A stretch of DNA of 64,000 nt from Melampsora larici-populina 98AG31 (GCF_000204055.1 NW_006768799.1:507040-571039); one strand, 5' to 3'. Shown: positions 1 through 11,621, counted from the first letter of the stretch. The notes: a model not told the origin generated them from the sequence alone. Made by a program: numbers and translations.

Positions 1-776
1 TTTAGAAGTTAAATCAATACCATTAATCGGCTCTGATTTTACAAGTGTTTTAGAAATCAATGGAATCAAAGAAAGGTTTGAAAAGGTTTTCAGTTTAGTT
101 GAACTTGGAATTGGAGGAAGAACAGAATTAGAAATCGAAAGGAAAGAATTAATTGTAGAGTTCAAGAATCGAATTGAAATTGATAGGAAATCTTCGAATG
201 GATTGATCAATGCATTGGTTTTGACACTTGGAATTAAAGCGATTGGGACTGGAAAGTTTGGGGATGTTGGGAATGGGTTTGATGAAAGTTGTGAATCTGT
301 GATTATCTTGAAAGAACTTATTGAAACATCTGATCCAGAAGGTTCGTTATGATTTCTTTTTCATTGCTTCTTTTTTGGAATTGAAAACTGATGTTTTTTT
401 GGGGGATTCAGTTCGATATATGATACTTGTTTCATGTATATATCAATTAAGATGGCCAAATGCACATACGAATTGGTATGTAAACTTATTACTGAACATT
501 TATTCCAACAAAACCAATTCTTCAAGTTCGATCACTTCAACCAACACAAACGGAAGTCATTCAAGAGAAATCATTAAAGAACAAATCTTAAGAGTCTTCT
601 TGGAAAGAATCTTGGTACAAAGACCTCATCCGTTTGGAATAATTTATGGATTTATTAAATTATTGGGATTGATGAAAGAAGAAAAAGAGAAAGATGGAGA
701 GATTGGAGGATTGAGAGTGATTGAAGAATGTAAAGAATTAAAAGCATTGTTTGGGATTTGTAGAAGGTTTGTTTAA
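1..776 (+). CDS. NOT1: CCR4-NOT complex scaffold subunit NOT1, C-terminal end (5' truncated by window)
   Basis: The visible part is two exons, <1-341 and 412-776, joined by an intron at 342-411 (GT...CAG, phase 1). Upstream of the intron the frame is open from base 2. The last exon carries the signature of the NOT1 C-terminal domain: a run like QLRWPNAHTNWY, then EQILRVFLERILVQRPHPFG, and a final FGICRRFV. In known NOT1 proteins the same region reads QLRYPNSHTHY...[20 protein letters not shown]. The exon before it has the matching NGLINALVL segment. NOT1 is the scaffold of the cytoplasmic CCR4-NOT deadenylase complex and this end binds the NOT2/NOT3(5) module. The C-terminus is complete here; most of the roughly 2,000-residue protein lies upstream of the window. 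Family assignment is firm; the exact donor is inferred from reading frame and homology. Confidence 0.93.
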
Positions 777-1743
777 AGATTTGAAAGATAAAAAAGATTG
801 AAAAGGATAAGAAAGAAGTATAGAATAGATTGGATTGGATTGGACTGGATTGGAAAGAAATTGTATTTTGAAAAAAGTGATGTGAAGGGGTGGATTGATT
901 TTTTTCTTGTGTGCGTTGTGTGTGTGTGTGTTTTTAGATATGAAACAAAATGTTTGTTGATTTTTTTAGAAGAAAAAAAATCGTTATCTTTTCTTTTCTG
1001 TTTTCTTTTCTCTTTTTTTTTTATTCTTCTTCCTTTTTTTTTCTTTTTGGTTCTGGTTTCTTAAATCTTTTTACTTGGAGAATTTGATGGGATATATATA
1101 TATATTCATATATAATGGTAAATATATAAATATACGTATAATTTTTTTTTCTGGAAGTTGTTGAATGAAGAGAATTAGAAAAGAGGAAGAGTATGAGAGA
1201 TACATGGTCAAAAGTGGAATGAGTTGAGTGGTTGTTTTTTTTAGATTAGAGGAAAATGTTAATGTCGATTACATAGATTTTTGTATTTTTTGCTCTTGCT
1301 TTATGTCTTGGAGAACAAATCTAGTGATTGAGAGCGTTTTGAAATGAATGTACATAGGTATTGTAAATTAAAATATATACAAATCATAAAGTGATCTTCA
1401 TCTCAGTGAATTCAAAATACAATGGTATGATTATACATAAACCTGATATTGGATTTTCCCTTTTGAAGAGTACTTATTCAGTTCAGAAATCAGTGATCTA
1501 CATCTCATTGGTATATATGTATGTACAAAAGAGGTTCGATGTCAATTTGAAGAAAGTGTCTTCAAAGGGAGATTTAATTTCAGGGTAAGTTCATCTTTCA
1601 AAAGCTTTTTGATAAGATAAGAAGATATTTTGAGGAAAGTTTATGAGATAAATAATTTATTTTAACATCTTGGAAACTGGAATGAATTCCAAGCATGTGA
1701 AAGACATCTCAAAAGATACAATGGATCCTGATGGTAGACAATA
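777..1743. other. NOT1 3' flank, T-rich and low complexity
   Basis: No gene is recognised. Just after the stop are GATTG-like repeats (about 828-857), a TG-rich run (about 909-931), long T tracts (960-1060) and AT-rich palindromic stretches near 1090-1140. This is consistent with a 3' UTR and intergenic DNA. Confidence 0.6.
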
Positions 1744-3510
1744 ATGACATTGAAGCCCATGATCAAGATTTTTTTTGGGCTATCCCGTCCGCCTTTGCTC
1801 GCTAAAACTTTACAGACCAGACAGCTGATCATTATTGCCCCTCCGGACTTAACACCGTGGCAAAGACCCCAAGTGACTCTTCAAGGAAGCTTCCTGAGAA
1901 AGAAAAGACGTAGGAACATTGGGGTGTAGGACTGGACGCGGCCGCGCGAGGGCCTTAGTAGGGAATCCGCAAGGAATTGGCAGACAATTTGACAAATCTG
2001 TATGTCACTGCGAGTAATGTCAATTCGATTTCTGGTGACCTCAATGTAGCCTGAGAGACTGGAGTCTGGGGCTATGACCCGGTTCTGGCCCCGCGCAGTC
2101 AGCTATGCCCGAGTAGCTTCTGCAGGCTGACAATACATGTCACTTCATTTGAGAAGTAGCCAGGGAGTGAAAGTGGTGGAGTTGAAATTGGGTGTGCCTA
2201 GACATTGGAGGGAGTATGGTGATTGGGAGGGATGCAAGGAGTTATATTAGCACAGGAAAAGTGGAACCCAAAGCTGTTGAAATTTGTAACAATGGCATAG
2301 GTCACCTTTCACAGGTAAACATCCTTCATATATACAAAATAAGACACTATGTATGCTCACCACCAACACCATTGGATGGATTGGATGGTGCTCATTCAGA
2401 ACTGAGAGTGTGAGATGAGCATGTATAGTGGCATATTATGTGGCCACCATCTCACACAGCTGGCACATCACTCATGTTGTACTCACACCATCTTGCTATG
2501 GGATCTCTCACTATGTTAGGGCCACATTACAAAGGTATGTGAGAGTCACATGGAAGCTCATCTGTGTATTGTTCACCCATACATGTATTATCAACGAGGC
2601 CATTCTGAAATGAACAATGATGAAAGTTGCCCTGTGGTGTATAAAATGTATGTCTTTGCGGAAGTGATATGGCAAGGATTTTATCTTATTTCAATTTTCT
2701 GGTCATCCATACAAAGAATATATCACATTGACACACCACCAAGGACTTGATGAATTTGGTTTCCAGGGGTCCCATATCCTGGAATCCACATGAGGAAATC
2801 ACTCATCTCACTACGTGTGACAGGGAGCGTGAATACAAAATTTCTGAGGGTAAACTCCACCTCTTTGACAGTCAATCAGTGGCTCCAATGTGGAAATGCT
2901 CATGGATAGTCTTGTTTTTGCATAATAAGAACCTTGTTGGGTGGTCAAAGAAACAATTGATGATCTTTTGCAATTGGAAGAAATGATCAAGTACGTGTGT
3001 GCTCAGGATACCCAGAACTTCAGCAGACAAGTGATGAGTTCTTGCAGGAGCAGCACGGCCATAAATTTGCCACCAAAATGTGCCTCAGCTCTCTTCCCAT
3101 TAACATCAAAGGACAATAAAATGACATCCAAGAAAATTCAGAATACAATATCAAACCAGAAGTCTATTGTGAACCTTGGAAGAGGGGTCAATTATCTATA
3201 GCAATCAAAGAGATAAGTCAGCCTACTGAAAGACCCTGAAATAAAAATAAGCCATGCAACTTATGTCCAATATTCATAGAATATCAGTCATAATTCAAAT
3301 CACATACATATGTTTCTACCTTGTGTTTATCAACTTTGCTGTTCTCTCTGTTTATGTTCCATTTTTTTGTTTTCTACAAACCTTATACCTTGCTTGCTCC
3401 TTAAACTTTAGCTGTTCCTTCTCATTTGAAGCTCAGCACCTTGTCATAAATTGTGGGATTTATGCTTACATTGTGATTTATGCCTACTATGTGAGTCAAC
3501 CTGTGATTGG
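1744..3510. other. unrecognised, probably repeat-derived DNA
   Basis: Only short overlapping open frames occur and none resembles a known protein. Base composition shifts: 1,780-2,170 is clearly more GC-rich than its surroundings, as are the transposon ends elsewhere in the window. That suggests a decayed insertion, but no inverted repeat or target duplication was found. Confidence 0.3.
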
Positions 3511-4891
3511 GTGAAAAACCGGTGAATTCTGGCTTGCCCAAACCCCAAACCTGTAAATGAATAAGAACACCTATGAAGATATCTGATAATAATAGTTCTA
3601 CAGGTCAGCACTCCTTGCTTGTCTCAAAGCTACACAAACCTTGACTTAACCTAAGTTATAAGGAAGAAAAAATTCATAAATGAGACACAAGAAATTTGAG
3701 CTGATGGCTCTAATAAATGATCTTAAGGATGTTTCTCTTTTCAAAAGATATTATATTGGATTTCTTTGTTCAACTAAACTGATAATAATAGTGCTAAAAT
3801 TTAGCTCCCTGCTGTTACTAGTGTGGCTACATGTAGCATTGAACTTACTGGTGTAGGCAATTTTTTCCTCTCCTTTCTGGAAGGTACACAAACCTTGAGC
3901 TAACCTAAAATAAACAAGTAGGAAGAGAAGTATAAAAGTAGACAACCAATTAGACCAAGACAAAGTAGGATGAGATATGTTTGAAATCTTTACCCAAGTT
4001 ACATGGAGGAAAAATTATATCAGTGATAAATGGAAAACTTAAGCTGATGTCTGATACATGATCTCAAGGAAGTTCTGAAATCATTTAGACATTGGAATTG
4101 ATAATAAGTGTTTGATGAAAATCCAAATTGAGAAACCACTCTCTAACTCTTTTCAAAAGATGAGGAATTAGAGTCAGAGGACAAAATGAAACAAGACAAG
4201 TATATCAAAATAGGACAAATACATTGGGGAGGATAAACACCAATATCCATTGCAATTGTTGTTCAACAAGATCTGTCTCATAACTAAATCAAGTAACATT
4301 ACTGTGTAATTAAACCAAACTATAACCCAACTACCAGTCTTGATTGAATATCAACAAAACCAACAGACAGATGACCATCCGGCCATTGGGGAGATAAGCA
4401 ATTGGATTCTTTTTTCAAATCCTTGTGTTCAACATTGGATCTGGCTGATATCCAGATATCCAGTGCACTTGTGAAATATTGGAAATTTCAAGCCAACTTC
4501 CAACATTTTGTTTTGCTTTCTTTATTCTTTCCAACTCACTCAACCATCAACTCACTTGGTATAATTCAATCAAAGGTAGAAGGGCTGAGCCCTGACAAGA
4601 TTCAAGCAAAGTCACCCTCTGTGATCACTTGGGAGAATTGACAAGATTACATTCCTCTATTTGATCTGGTTGCAATTTTCTAGTCTTTGACATTTCATTT
4701 TCATATTTGATTCAATCTTGCTTTCACTCTACATTCTCTATTTTTTGAAATTTCCTCCACTGCCCAATCACTTCACCTGAAAGGTTCAACTTTGAATTCA
4801 GATACTTAAATCACTTTATCACTTCTCAATTACCCAATTGAACTTGAATCATATTATCACCTCTCAATCAACATCACATCAACCTTACACA
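3511..4891. other. flank of a decayed hAT element, with diverged direct repeats
   Basis: A short stretch at about 3,519-3,554 (CCGGTGAATTCTGGCTTGCC and what follows) closely resembles the subterminal region of the complete hAT at 23,190-26,339 (CCGGTGGATTCTGGCTTTCC). It probably marks the 5' end of the hAT relict coded downstream. Two diverged direct copies of a segment containing GATAATAATAGT...ACACAAACCTTGA lie at about 3,585-3,715 and 3,780-4,080. No intact gene was seen. Confidence 0.35.
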
Positions 4892-5850
4892 ATGTCTCAA
4901 CTTTCAAGCCACAGACAGTGTTACTGCAACAAAGACTAATCCAGCCTCTCAAGTGGATCATTCTGATATCACTGAGACTTCAAATACCACTGGTTTGCAA
5001 CCAAACCTTGGGTTGACATATTTTAGAGAGGTACTGGCCAAGCAACTCAAAAAGTGTCATTTTATCATGCAGAATGGACAGCCACGCATCAAAGGAATCA
5101 AGAGCAATAAGAACTCAAGTTTCAAATCAATGAGCAATCACCTTGAATCTCAGCATGGTGTTTGCAAAGGCAATCTCCCAAATCAGTTGGACATTGTTCA
5201 ATCCTTCAAGAAGGTTGAAACAGCTCACCAAGTCAGTCTTGAATGTTCCCTTTGCCCTACATTCAAAGCCAAAGACAACAAAACTCATGATGTTTGATCA
5301 TCATCACTGTAAGAACAGCCTCAACACCCACACCCTCAAGAGTGCACTAACACAATTCATTTCTGAATGCAACCTTCCCTTGTTGATCATGGAACAACAA
5401 TCTTTCCAAGATCTCCTGAACCTATGCAACCCTAAAGCCAAGGGGATGCTTGTCAATCACCATGCAATTGCTCCACACATGCACCAAGCTTATTATCACT
5501 ATGAAGATTATGTCAAAAATTCCTACTTGGGTCCTTCCAAGGCAATTGCAAACACTCAAGATGCACAGACGTCTGCAAACAACGCCGTGTTCATATCACT
5601 TACCAGTTACTTTATCACTAAGGCTGGATTGGTCAACATGGCGATGAATTTTCTAGTAATCTTACCAACTAGCTGCCCATTGGTGACCATGGGGGTGTAT
5701 ACCAAGACTAAAACAATCTGGGAACCCCAGCAATCTAGTCTTGCGCCTCAACATGTTGAGGGAACTATATGTGTAAAAGATTGGTACCAAGCTTTTGGTC
5801 CTTTATATATGGCTGAGCATGCTGAGACCCCTGCTATGGTCATTGACTAG
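4892..5850 (+). pseudogene. internally deleted hAT transposase (BED N-terminus joined to dimerisation C-terminus)
   Basis: The encoded protein is homologous, segment by segment, to the transposase of the hAT at 23,190-26,339. From about 4,953 there is a BED-like zinc-finger region ending SMSNHLESQHGVC. A likely intron (about 5,232-5,313, gtcagt...gtaag) leads to the N-terminal block with FQDLLNLCNPK. Near 5,625 the frame passes directly from SLTSYFITK to the C-terminal hAT dimerisation block (MAMNFLVILPTSCP... to stop at 5,850). The catalytic core is missing. The ATG at 4,892 matches the start of the other copy (MSQ) but is one base out of frame with the BED exon. It is therefore a non-autonomous, decayed copy, although the frame is open across the deletion junction. 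Confidence 0.75.
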
Positions 5851-6692
5851 TTTGCTTTAATATGATTTTTTCTTATTTAATGTTCTATTTTTTCCTCATG
5901 CTCTGATATCTCCAAAATGCAAAAATGTCATCTTGCCAAATATACTCATCATCGTAGGAAATTGGACAAGACACCCCCAAACCGTCAGTTGATCCGACTA
6001 CCAGGATTCAGGGAGCTCCAGAGGTCTGACCAGCATCCGGACTCGCCGGATAACTCATCGGATCACAGGGGGATCGCGAGTATTGCACACGGAGTTCTCT
6101 TTGCTGGACTCTATGCTTACATCGAGGGTTGACTACACATGTGTTGTATGTGAGAAATGTGATTGCGGGTCCAATTAGTAGTCACACCGCCGTCAGTGCG
6201 GAACATACATTTGATTTGCCGGAGCTTTCCTACTAATTGACTTATCTACGTGACTCCCACGCCGACCCGAGCCGGTCGGAATCATCGGCGTGGGACTTGG
6301 ATAGACTTGCATAAGTTTTCCACCGAGACAGATGTTTGAATCGAGTGACAATATCGTAGAAGTGACTTCTCAAGTTGAAGAGTCTTATCGAAAGACCTCC
6401 GTGCGAAGAAACAGGTTGCGTGTTATATCAAATTCTGAATGATGACCTTGTAGACATTCAAATGTCGTCGCACATTCAAGCTAAAAATCGGTTCCGTCAT
6501 CCTCAACTCTTCGAACTGATTGAGTCCCTTTGAGTCCGCTTCCGCTCACACCACGAAGATGACAGGCAGGTACCCATGGCCAACACTATGTAGAACACAA
6601 ATTGTATGTCTCACTCTTTCGCTTCCGTCACATTGAACACTATCTATTCACTATCGATGAATGACTTTACTGATACGAACTCGAGTGGGATA
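5851..6692. other. 3' flank of the hAT relict, then unrecognised DNA
   Basis: Between 5,990 and 6,090 several CCGGA/CGGAT motifs occur (GATCCGACTACC, CATCCGGACTCGCCGGATAA), resembling the subterminal motifs of the complete hAT at 23-26 kb. No clear terminal inverted repeat was found. From 6,130 to 6,690 nothing was recognised apart from GC-rich imperfect palindromes such as the CGCCGACCCGAGCCGGTCGG region near 6,260. Confidence 0.35.
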
Positions 6693-6867
6693 AGTTTGTT
6701 TTCGTAGTGTCCTTTCTCGTTCAAATCCGTGTGAAAAGATTCAAAAATCGAGCGGCTGTCAGGATTCATCATTTTCTTTCTCGTGATTCATACCAAACTC
6801 AACAACAGTTCATGGTGAGGACTTCTCTGCCAAGCGTGATGATGAGCTCTGGCGGGAGCAAATCGAG

Positions 6868-6874
6868 TATAAAA
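6868..6874 (+). promoter_or_regulatory. TATA box of secreted-protein gene A
   Basis: TATAAAA lies 213 bp upstream of the ATG, inside GCAAATCGAGTATAAAA. The same element and surroundings are kept in the paralogous copy at 29,213. Conservation between the duplicates supports function. Confidence 0.6.
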
Positions 6875-7086
6875 CGGTCAGCAGAGGGTGCCGGTTTCCT
6901 TCCCTCATCAGCTTTCCACTACTGGCCTTTGCCTACATATCCTTTTGGTTTCCAATCGCATCTAGTAGCTACCTGTCTCTCTTTTCTCAATAGTCCCTCA
7001 AGCTATAGTCCTCATATTATTTGTTTTGATCGTAGTAATTTTCCCGATCGCTTCATTGCACGCTCATTAGTCCTTAACCAACACAG

Positions 7087-8450
7087 ATGCATCTTTCCTT
7101 CGCTTATCTGGGCTTCGTGCTCACTGGTGCGCTCTTCACTTATCGTCTATACTCTTTTTCAATCCCAACTGATGCCCCATTCTGTTTGAATCGCTATTAG
7201 CCTCCGCTGCTGCCGGCTCGCATCATTTGTAAGCCATGAGTTCGGATGCCGTTTCATGATTTAGTGCTGACTTTGTCTATCTTCAGGGCGAGAACCGATA
7301 CAATTGCTAGATTGAGCGTTCGTAGTGACGAAGTGCCCGGCCAAAAGTCAGTTTGAATCTTTCTAGCTCAGCAGAGCGATTTCCCTGACTATCCCTTATA
7401 CTTTCGTAGTGGCGATCTTCAAATGAAGTGCATGGGTGGCTGTGGTGGCCTTCCTCCACCTGGACCCAATGCGGTCTGGAATGCTCCGATCGTAGCACCA
7501 GGAGGTCTACCGCCAATGAACACTTTCTTTTCACAAGTTCAAAGCTACTCTACGATTACATCCAACACCGTCGGCCTCTGGGGCGGTGGCATGGACCCCC
7601 AAACCATCTTACTTCAGTTCCAAATCATGGTTACTAGTCTTTCAACCCTGTTCTACAGCTTACAAGGCGGATGTCCCTTCCAAGGAAACCCTCAAGTGGT
7701 ACGTCTTCCCTCCATGTCGCCATGGGAGTCCAGCTGTTTGCTAACCCATGTTATTTCTAGTTCATCTCCACTTTTGCCCCGATGATCATCCAAATCCAAA
7801 GTATGATCACGATCATTTCCACTCAATGTGTCGGTATCATTGGTGCCTTCCAATGTCAGTACCCGATCTGATTTCCTATTTGACCTGCATGAGCTGACTT
7901 TGTACTCTGAACTACCATTTTTCTTACAACAGCCTCCTTTGCCGTTCTCACTGTTTTGATGCAATCGATCATCGGTGTTGCTATCACCATGCATGTCGAC
8001 ATTCAGCAATTCTTCTCAGCCTGTAACTTCAACCCTCAGCTCTGGTCACCACTTGGCTTCCCGGTCGGTAACTGGATGAACGGAATTCCAGGTGGGTTCC
8101 CCGGTGGTCCAGGTGGATTCCCTGGTGGTCCAGGTGGATTTGACCCTAACGGATTACCAGGTGGTCCAGCTGGTATCGACCCCAACGGTTTACCAGGAGG
8201 TTCAGGTGGATTCGGCCCCGGCGGAGTACCAGGAGGCCCTAACGGTGGTGGTGGTGTCGTCGGCTTCTTCCAACCCCTCAGTCACCTCGGTCAATTGCTC
8301 CAACAACTCCTCCTGGTCCTCGAACCTATCTTCAAAGGCCTCGAACGCCTCTTAGCAGGTGTTGGTCTCCTCCTTGGCCATCTCGGTGACGCTTTGGGTG
8401 GTCTCCTTGGTGGTGTCGGTGGTGGTGCCAGTCCCGTCGGTTTCATTTAG
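7087..8450 (+). CDS. secreted Gly/Pro-rich protein with hydrophobic core, paralog A
   Basis: Six exons are inferred from GT-AG signals and frame agreement with the paralog: 7087-7126, 7201-7228, 7287-7346, 7410-7698, 7761-7854 and 7933-8450, giving 342 residues. Joining exons 1 and 2 creates a good signal peptide (MHLSFAYLGFVLT then ASAAAG, cleavage after the Ala run). There follow a short charged stretch and a CMGGCGGLP segment. Next is a long hydrophobic helical region with few charges (QIMVTSLSTLFYSL, APMIIQIQSMITII, VLMQSIIGVAITM) and Cys residues near GGCPFQ, TQCVG and SACNF. A collagen-like stretch of GGFPGGPGG and DPNGLPGGP units comes next. The C-terminus is rich in Leu and Gly (GLERLLAGVGLLLGHLGDAL) and ends SPVGFI. 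I do not recognise a named family. The structure suggests a secreted, possibly self-assembling or surface-associated protein; function is unknown. Confidence 0.85.
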
Positions 8451-8755
8451 AGTTTCAATATTTTGTTCAGATCGTTGTTCTCGCTGTGCTTTATGCAGAT
8501 ACCTTAGTCCGTTTTGTCGTTTGAATTGTCCTTCCGTTATTCCTTACTTGTGTCCTATTTCTTGCGCACTTCTTATGCTCCTCGACTTCACGTTTTAATT
8601 CGCCGGATCTTGTTTATTGTGGGTCTTTCATCTGCCCAGCAGCAAGCGCAATTTACAATGTACTGTCCCTTTTCTTGTTTCTCTTGCGTGGATTGTGATA
8701 CCTAAAGAATAACAATGAATGAGACTTCTCCCAATTCTCCTTTGCATTCTCATTG

Positions 8756-9662
8756 ATTGATTCTCGCTGCCTGTTCCTTGTGCCGAGTCTTTTGAAAACA
8801 TACCGTTCGATGTGAGAGGTGCAGCCAAGTCTTTAAGCCTATTCGACTTGATGTCTATCTTCTTGGAATGCTTACACAGACAGTCTATAATATATCACGT
8901 GATTACACACACATACACAGTGTATGTAACATTTCCTCATGTTTTTCGAGATCAGCACTCAGTCAAGCGAAACCAGGCGAACCATCACGACCACCAATGC
9001 TAATCGAACCATTCACTTCAACCAACACCATCAAACAATCTACGTAAACTGTTAGTAGTTCACTTTATTATCAACACCAAAGACTTTCCAATTCATAGAG
9101 ATCTAATCAATTCACTTCATCATTCTCTTTGATATTTCGAATCGCTCATTTATTCAGATTCAGTGATCGTCTTACATAGAACGAACCGTTTCGAACAAAT
9201 GATACGTTTCTATTTAGTTCAATTTGGTAAGAATCGAATCGATGAGTATCTGAAGTTCTACACTCAGATATCCTGGTTTATATGAAGACCGATCTAGTAG
9301 CAATGATTGTAAGTTAAATACTCATTCCTAGATATCATTTCATGATTGCTACTTACACACCTTTTTAACAGTGATCGAGATGGAGTAGAACAAGCAAAGA
9401 GCGTGTCAAAGACTGCGGTTTTACATGTGATGAAAAGAAAATCGAAGAACCGATTGGTCTCTATTGAGTGCAGCTGGCCCTATCCTTGATATCCTTCAAG
9501 GTGAGTTCGATCCGATTCAAACTATCTCAGAATTCATACCTCGTCTCTGACATTGACCGACCTATATCTTGACAATGATCATCCGACCGTTCTTTTTCTT
9601 GGCAATCTATGGCATTCCTTTTCGATTCTTCAACCCAAACTACAGGTTGAGTGATCCCTTTG
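8756..9662. other. no intact gene; scattered splice-like signals
   Basis: No convincing open frame. Several intron-like segments occur (for example GTAAGTTAAAT...TTTTTAACAG at about 9,310-9,371), as in the tandem-repeat region that follows. This could be the front part of a decayed multi-exon gene. Confidence 0.3.
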
Positions 9663-9845
9663 ACGTACACGTGGACGACATCTTACTCACTTGATATCTA
9701 GAGGTCATGCTTCAATTCAAGTAGCCTTAACGAAAGATTCGCGTTATGTTTCTTTTACGTACACGTGGACGACATCTTACACACTTGATATCTAGAGGTC
9801 ATGCTTCAATTCAACTAGCCTTAACGAAAGATTCGCGTTATGTTT
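9663..9845 (+). repeat. 94-bp tandem duplication, two copies
   Basis: Copy 1 (9663-9756) and copy 2 (9757-9845) both start ACGTACACGTGGACGACATC and end AAGATTCGCGTTATGTTT, with only a few mismatches (TTACTCAC/TTACACAC, TTCAAGTAG/TTCAACTAG). The near identity points to a recent duplication. Confidence 0.9.
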
Positions 9846-9959
9846 AAACAGCACATCGGGTTGATGGATCAACGTAAGCGAACCATATACGTATCCCTTC
9901 AGTTAGTTCACTATAAACTGACTTATCTCTTCCTACGTACATCAGATATTGTGATCGAT

Positions 9960-10500
9960 CACATGAACGCGATTCCATTCGTGTATCAGCATCGATAAGA
10001 GAACATCTTTGAGAATGGACTTAAAGAGTTTGACGAATCTAGAGAAGTACTTTGGGAATCGATTGACCAATATGTAGTCACGGGCAGTCGCGATTATGTA
10101 GTAAGTCATCACTTTTTCTGTCTTTTGAATGAATACAATGGGTTTAATCTCTGATTCGGATCTCATCTTTGTCTTTCTTTAGATTCATCCCGATGGACCG
10201 AGGTGATGAGGATGAGCCAAGAGTCTGACAAGTCGAGATAAGTACTTGGCAATTGATTGATGCCGCAGCGGAAAGTCGAGATCATGTAGTAAGTCTTCAT
10301 CTTTTGTCTCTTCCTTAATGGATGAAATGGATTGGGTCTCTGATTTGAATCTTTGTCTTTTGTTTTCTTTAGATTTATGCTGATGGACTTGGAGGCCGTG
10401 AAGACGATCGGAAAGTTTGCCAGGAATTAATTGAATGAGATGTAGCAGCGGAAAATTGAGATCATGCGGTTAGTCATTATGTTTTCTCCCTTCTTGAACA
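9960..10500 (+). repeat. three diverged tandem units of an exon-intron-like module (about 180-205 bp)
   Basis: Each unit contains AAGTACTT..GGAATCGATTGA-like sequence, then CGAGATCATGTA, a donor-like GTAAGTC, a T-rich stretch with a CTCTGATTTGAATCTT motif, and an acceptor-like TTTCTTTAG followed by ATTyATsCyGATGGAC. Splice-like donors occur at about 10,100 and 10,287; the third unit, near 10,466, has GGTTAGTC. The exon parts contain stops in all frames I followed, so the module is probably decayed. Confidence 0.6.
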
Positions 10501-10560
10501 TATGCAATGAGCTTGATATCTGATTTCAATCTTGTTTCTTTTTCCCTTTCAACTTATTCT

Positions 10561-10956
10561 CTCTGATTTGGCTATTTTTTCTCTTCAACTCTATCAATCT
10601 CTGATTTGGCTCTTCGGTTTTCGTCTTCCGACTTATCAATTTCTGATTCGACTCTTGGCTTATCCTCCGCAGACTTATCAATATCTGCTTTGGGGCTTGG
10701 GTTATCCTCTTCAGACTTATCAATATCTGATTTGGCGCTTGTGTTATCCACTTTAGAATTATCCATCTCTAATTTGGCTCCTGGGTTATCCACTTTAAAA
10801 TTATTGTACTCTGATCTCTTGGATTATCCCCTCAGACTTATCCAACTCTGATTTGGCTCTTGGGTTATCCTCTCCAGACTTATCAAACTCTGCTTTGGCT
10901 CTCGGTTTATCCTCTTCAGACTTGTTAATCCCTGATTTGGCTCTTGGGCTTGATGA
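10561..10956 (-). repeat. 42-bp minisatellite, about 10 imperfect units
   Basis: Units of the form TCTGATTTGGCTCTTGGGTTATCC + TCTTCAGACTTATCAA recur at 10,561, 10,600, 10,643, 10,685, 10,727, 10,769, 10,811, 10,848, 10,890 and 10,932, mostly exactly 42 bp apart; the seventh unit is 37 bp. On the minus strand a unit translates as a 14-residue charged repeat (DNPSPKADIDKSAE, DKPRVESEIDKSED) with a conserved IDKSE core, open at least from 10,793 to 10,572. Because 42 is divisible by 3, the plus strand is also open, so coding is not proven. Confidence 0.85.
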
Positions 10957-11569
10957 TTATCAAGCACCGCCTCCGTTAACCTTTTGATAGCAATTCTGTC
11001 TTGTTCACTACAATTAGATTCCTGTGTTATTTCTCTTCATGTTCATCACTGACATGAAAGTCGCGTAGATCATTATAGTATATTGCTGGTTTGGTTGAGT
11101 GATATGGCGGACAAGTCTACTTGATCCCGCACAACGATTACAAATCTTACGCAGTTCAGGATTTTGCTCAAGATCCTGGTACATGATGAGACGTGTTTTT
11201 TTTTTCAAGTTCATGAGTTTTGTTTGATGAAAGTGAAGAAGGCGGGGAAGGTTACCAAGATTGTGGATTCTTGATGCTTGAAGCGCCGAACTCGATTGAT
11301 CGGAATCATATCTTTCTGTCAAATCTAATCAAAAGAACGCATCTTCAATGGTATGATGTTTAAATCATCCTTTTATTGGACACAACAAACTGGTGACACA
11401 CAACGTATTCCACCAACAAGGTGATGACTGGACGGATGCTGTCACCCGAAATTGAACATACATGATGACGTGTTGAGTTGTAGGAGACTGGAGTCTGGAT
11501 GGATGTAACGGTTAACCATCTCCTGCTCTAGAACTTACATGATGTATCATGTAAACCATTCTTCCTCCC
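10957..11569. other. no recognised gene; one small minus-strand open frame
   Basis: A 102-codon frame on the minus strand (11,322-11,014) contains CNRC and basic stretches and lies just upstream of the charged minisatellite frame on the same strand, so it could be an upstream exon of that unit. There is no homology I recognise. The rest appears to be intergenic. Confidence 0.25.
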
Positions 11570-11621
11570 CACCTGAATTCTAACACATGATCATGTTTCA
11601 TTTTAAACTCATCATCAGTTA

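Larger units (their letters stand above)
6693..8755 (+). repeat. segmental duplication, copy A (secreted-protein gene with promoter and 3' flank)
   Basis: This block is homologous in direct orientation to 29,016-31,045. Similarity starts around TAGTGTCCTTTCTCGTTCAA (copy B: TAGTGTCCTGTCTCGTTCAA) and ends after GATACCTAAAGAATAACAAT and the following AATTCTCCTTT. It therefore spans promoter, six exons, five introns and about 300 bp of 3' flank. Exons are most similar; introns and the glycine-rich segment differ most. Confidence 0.9.

Noticed and set aside
7692..8009. 105-codon minus-strand frame in the secreted-protein gene
   Set aside because: Shadow of real exons 4-6; not conserved as a frame in the duplicate.
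8092..8355. Valine-rich plus-strand frame over the glycine-rich exon
   Set aside because: Out-of-frame reading of the GGP repeats, explained by the real exon.
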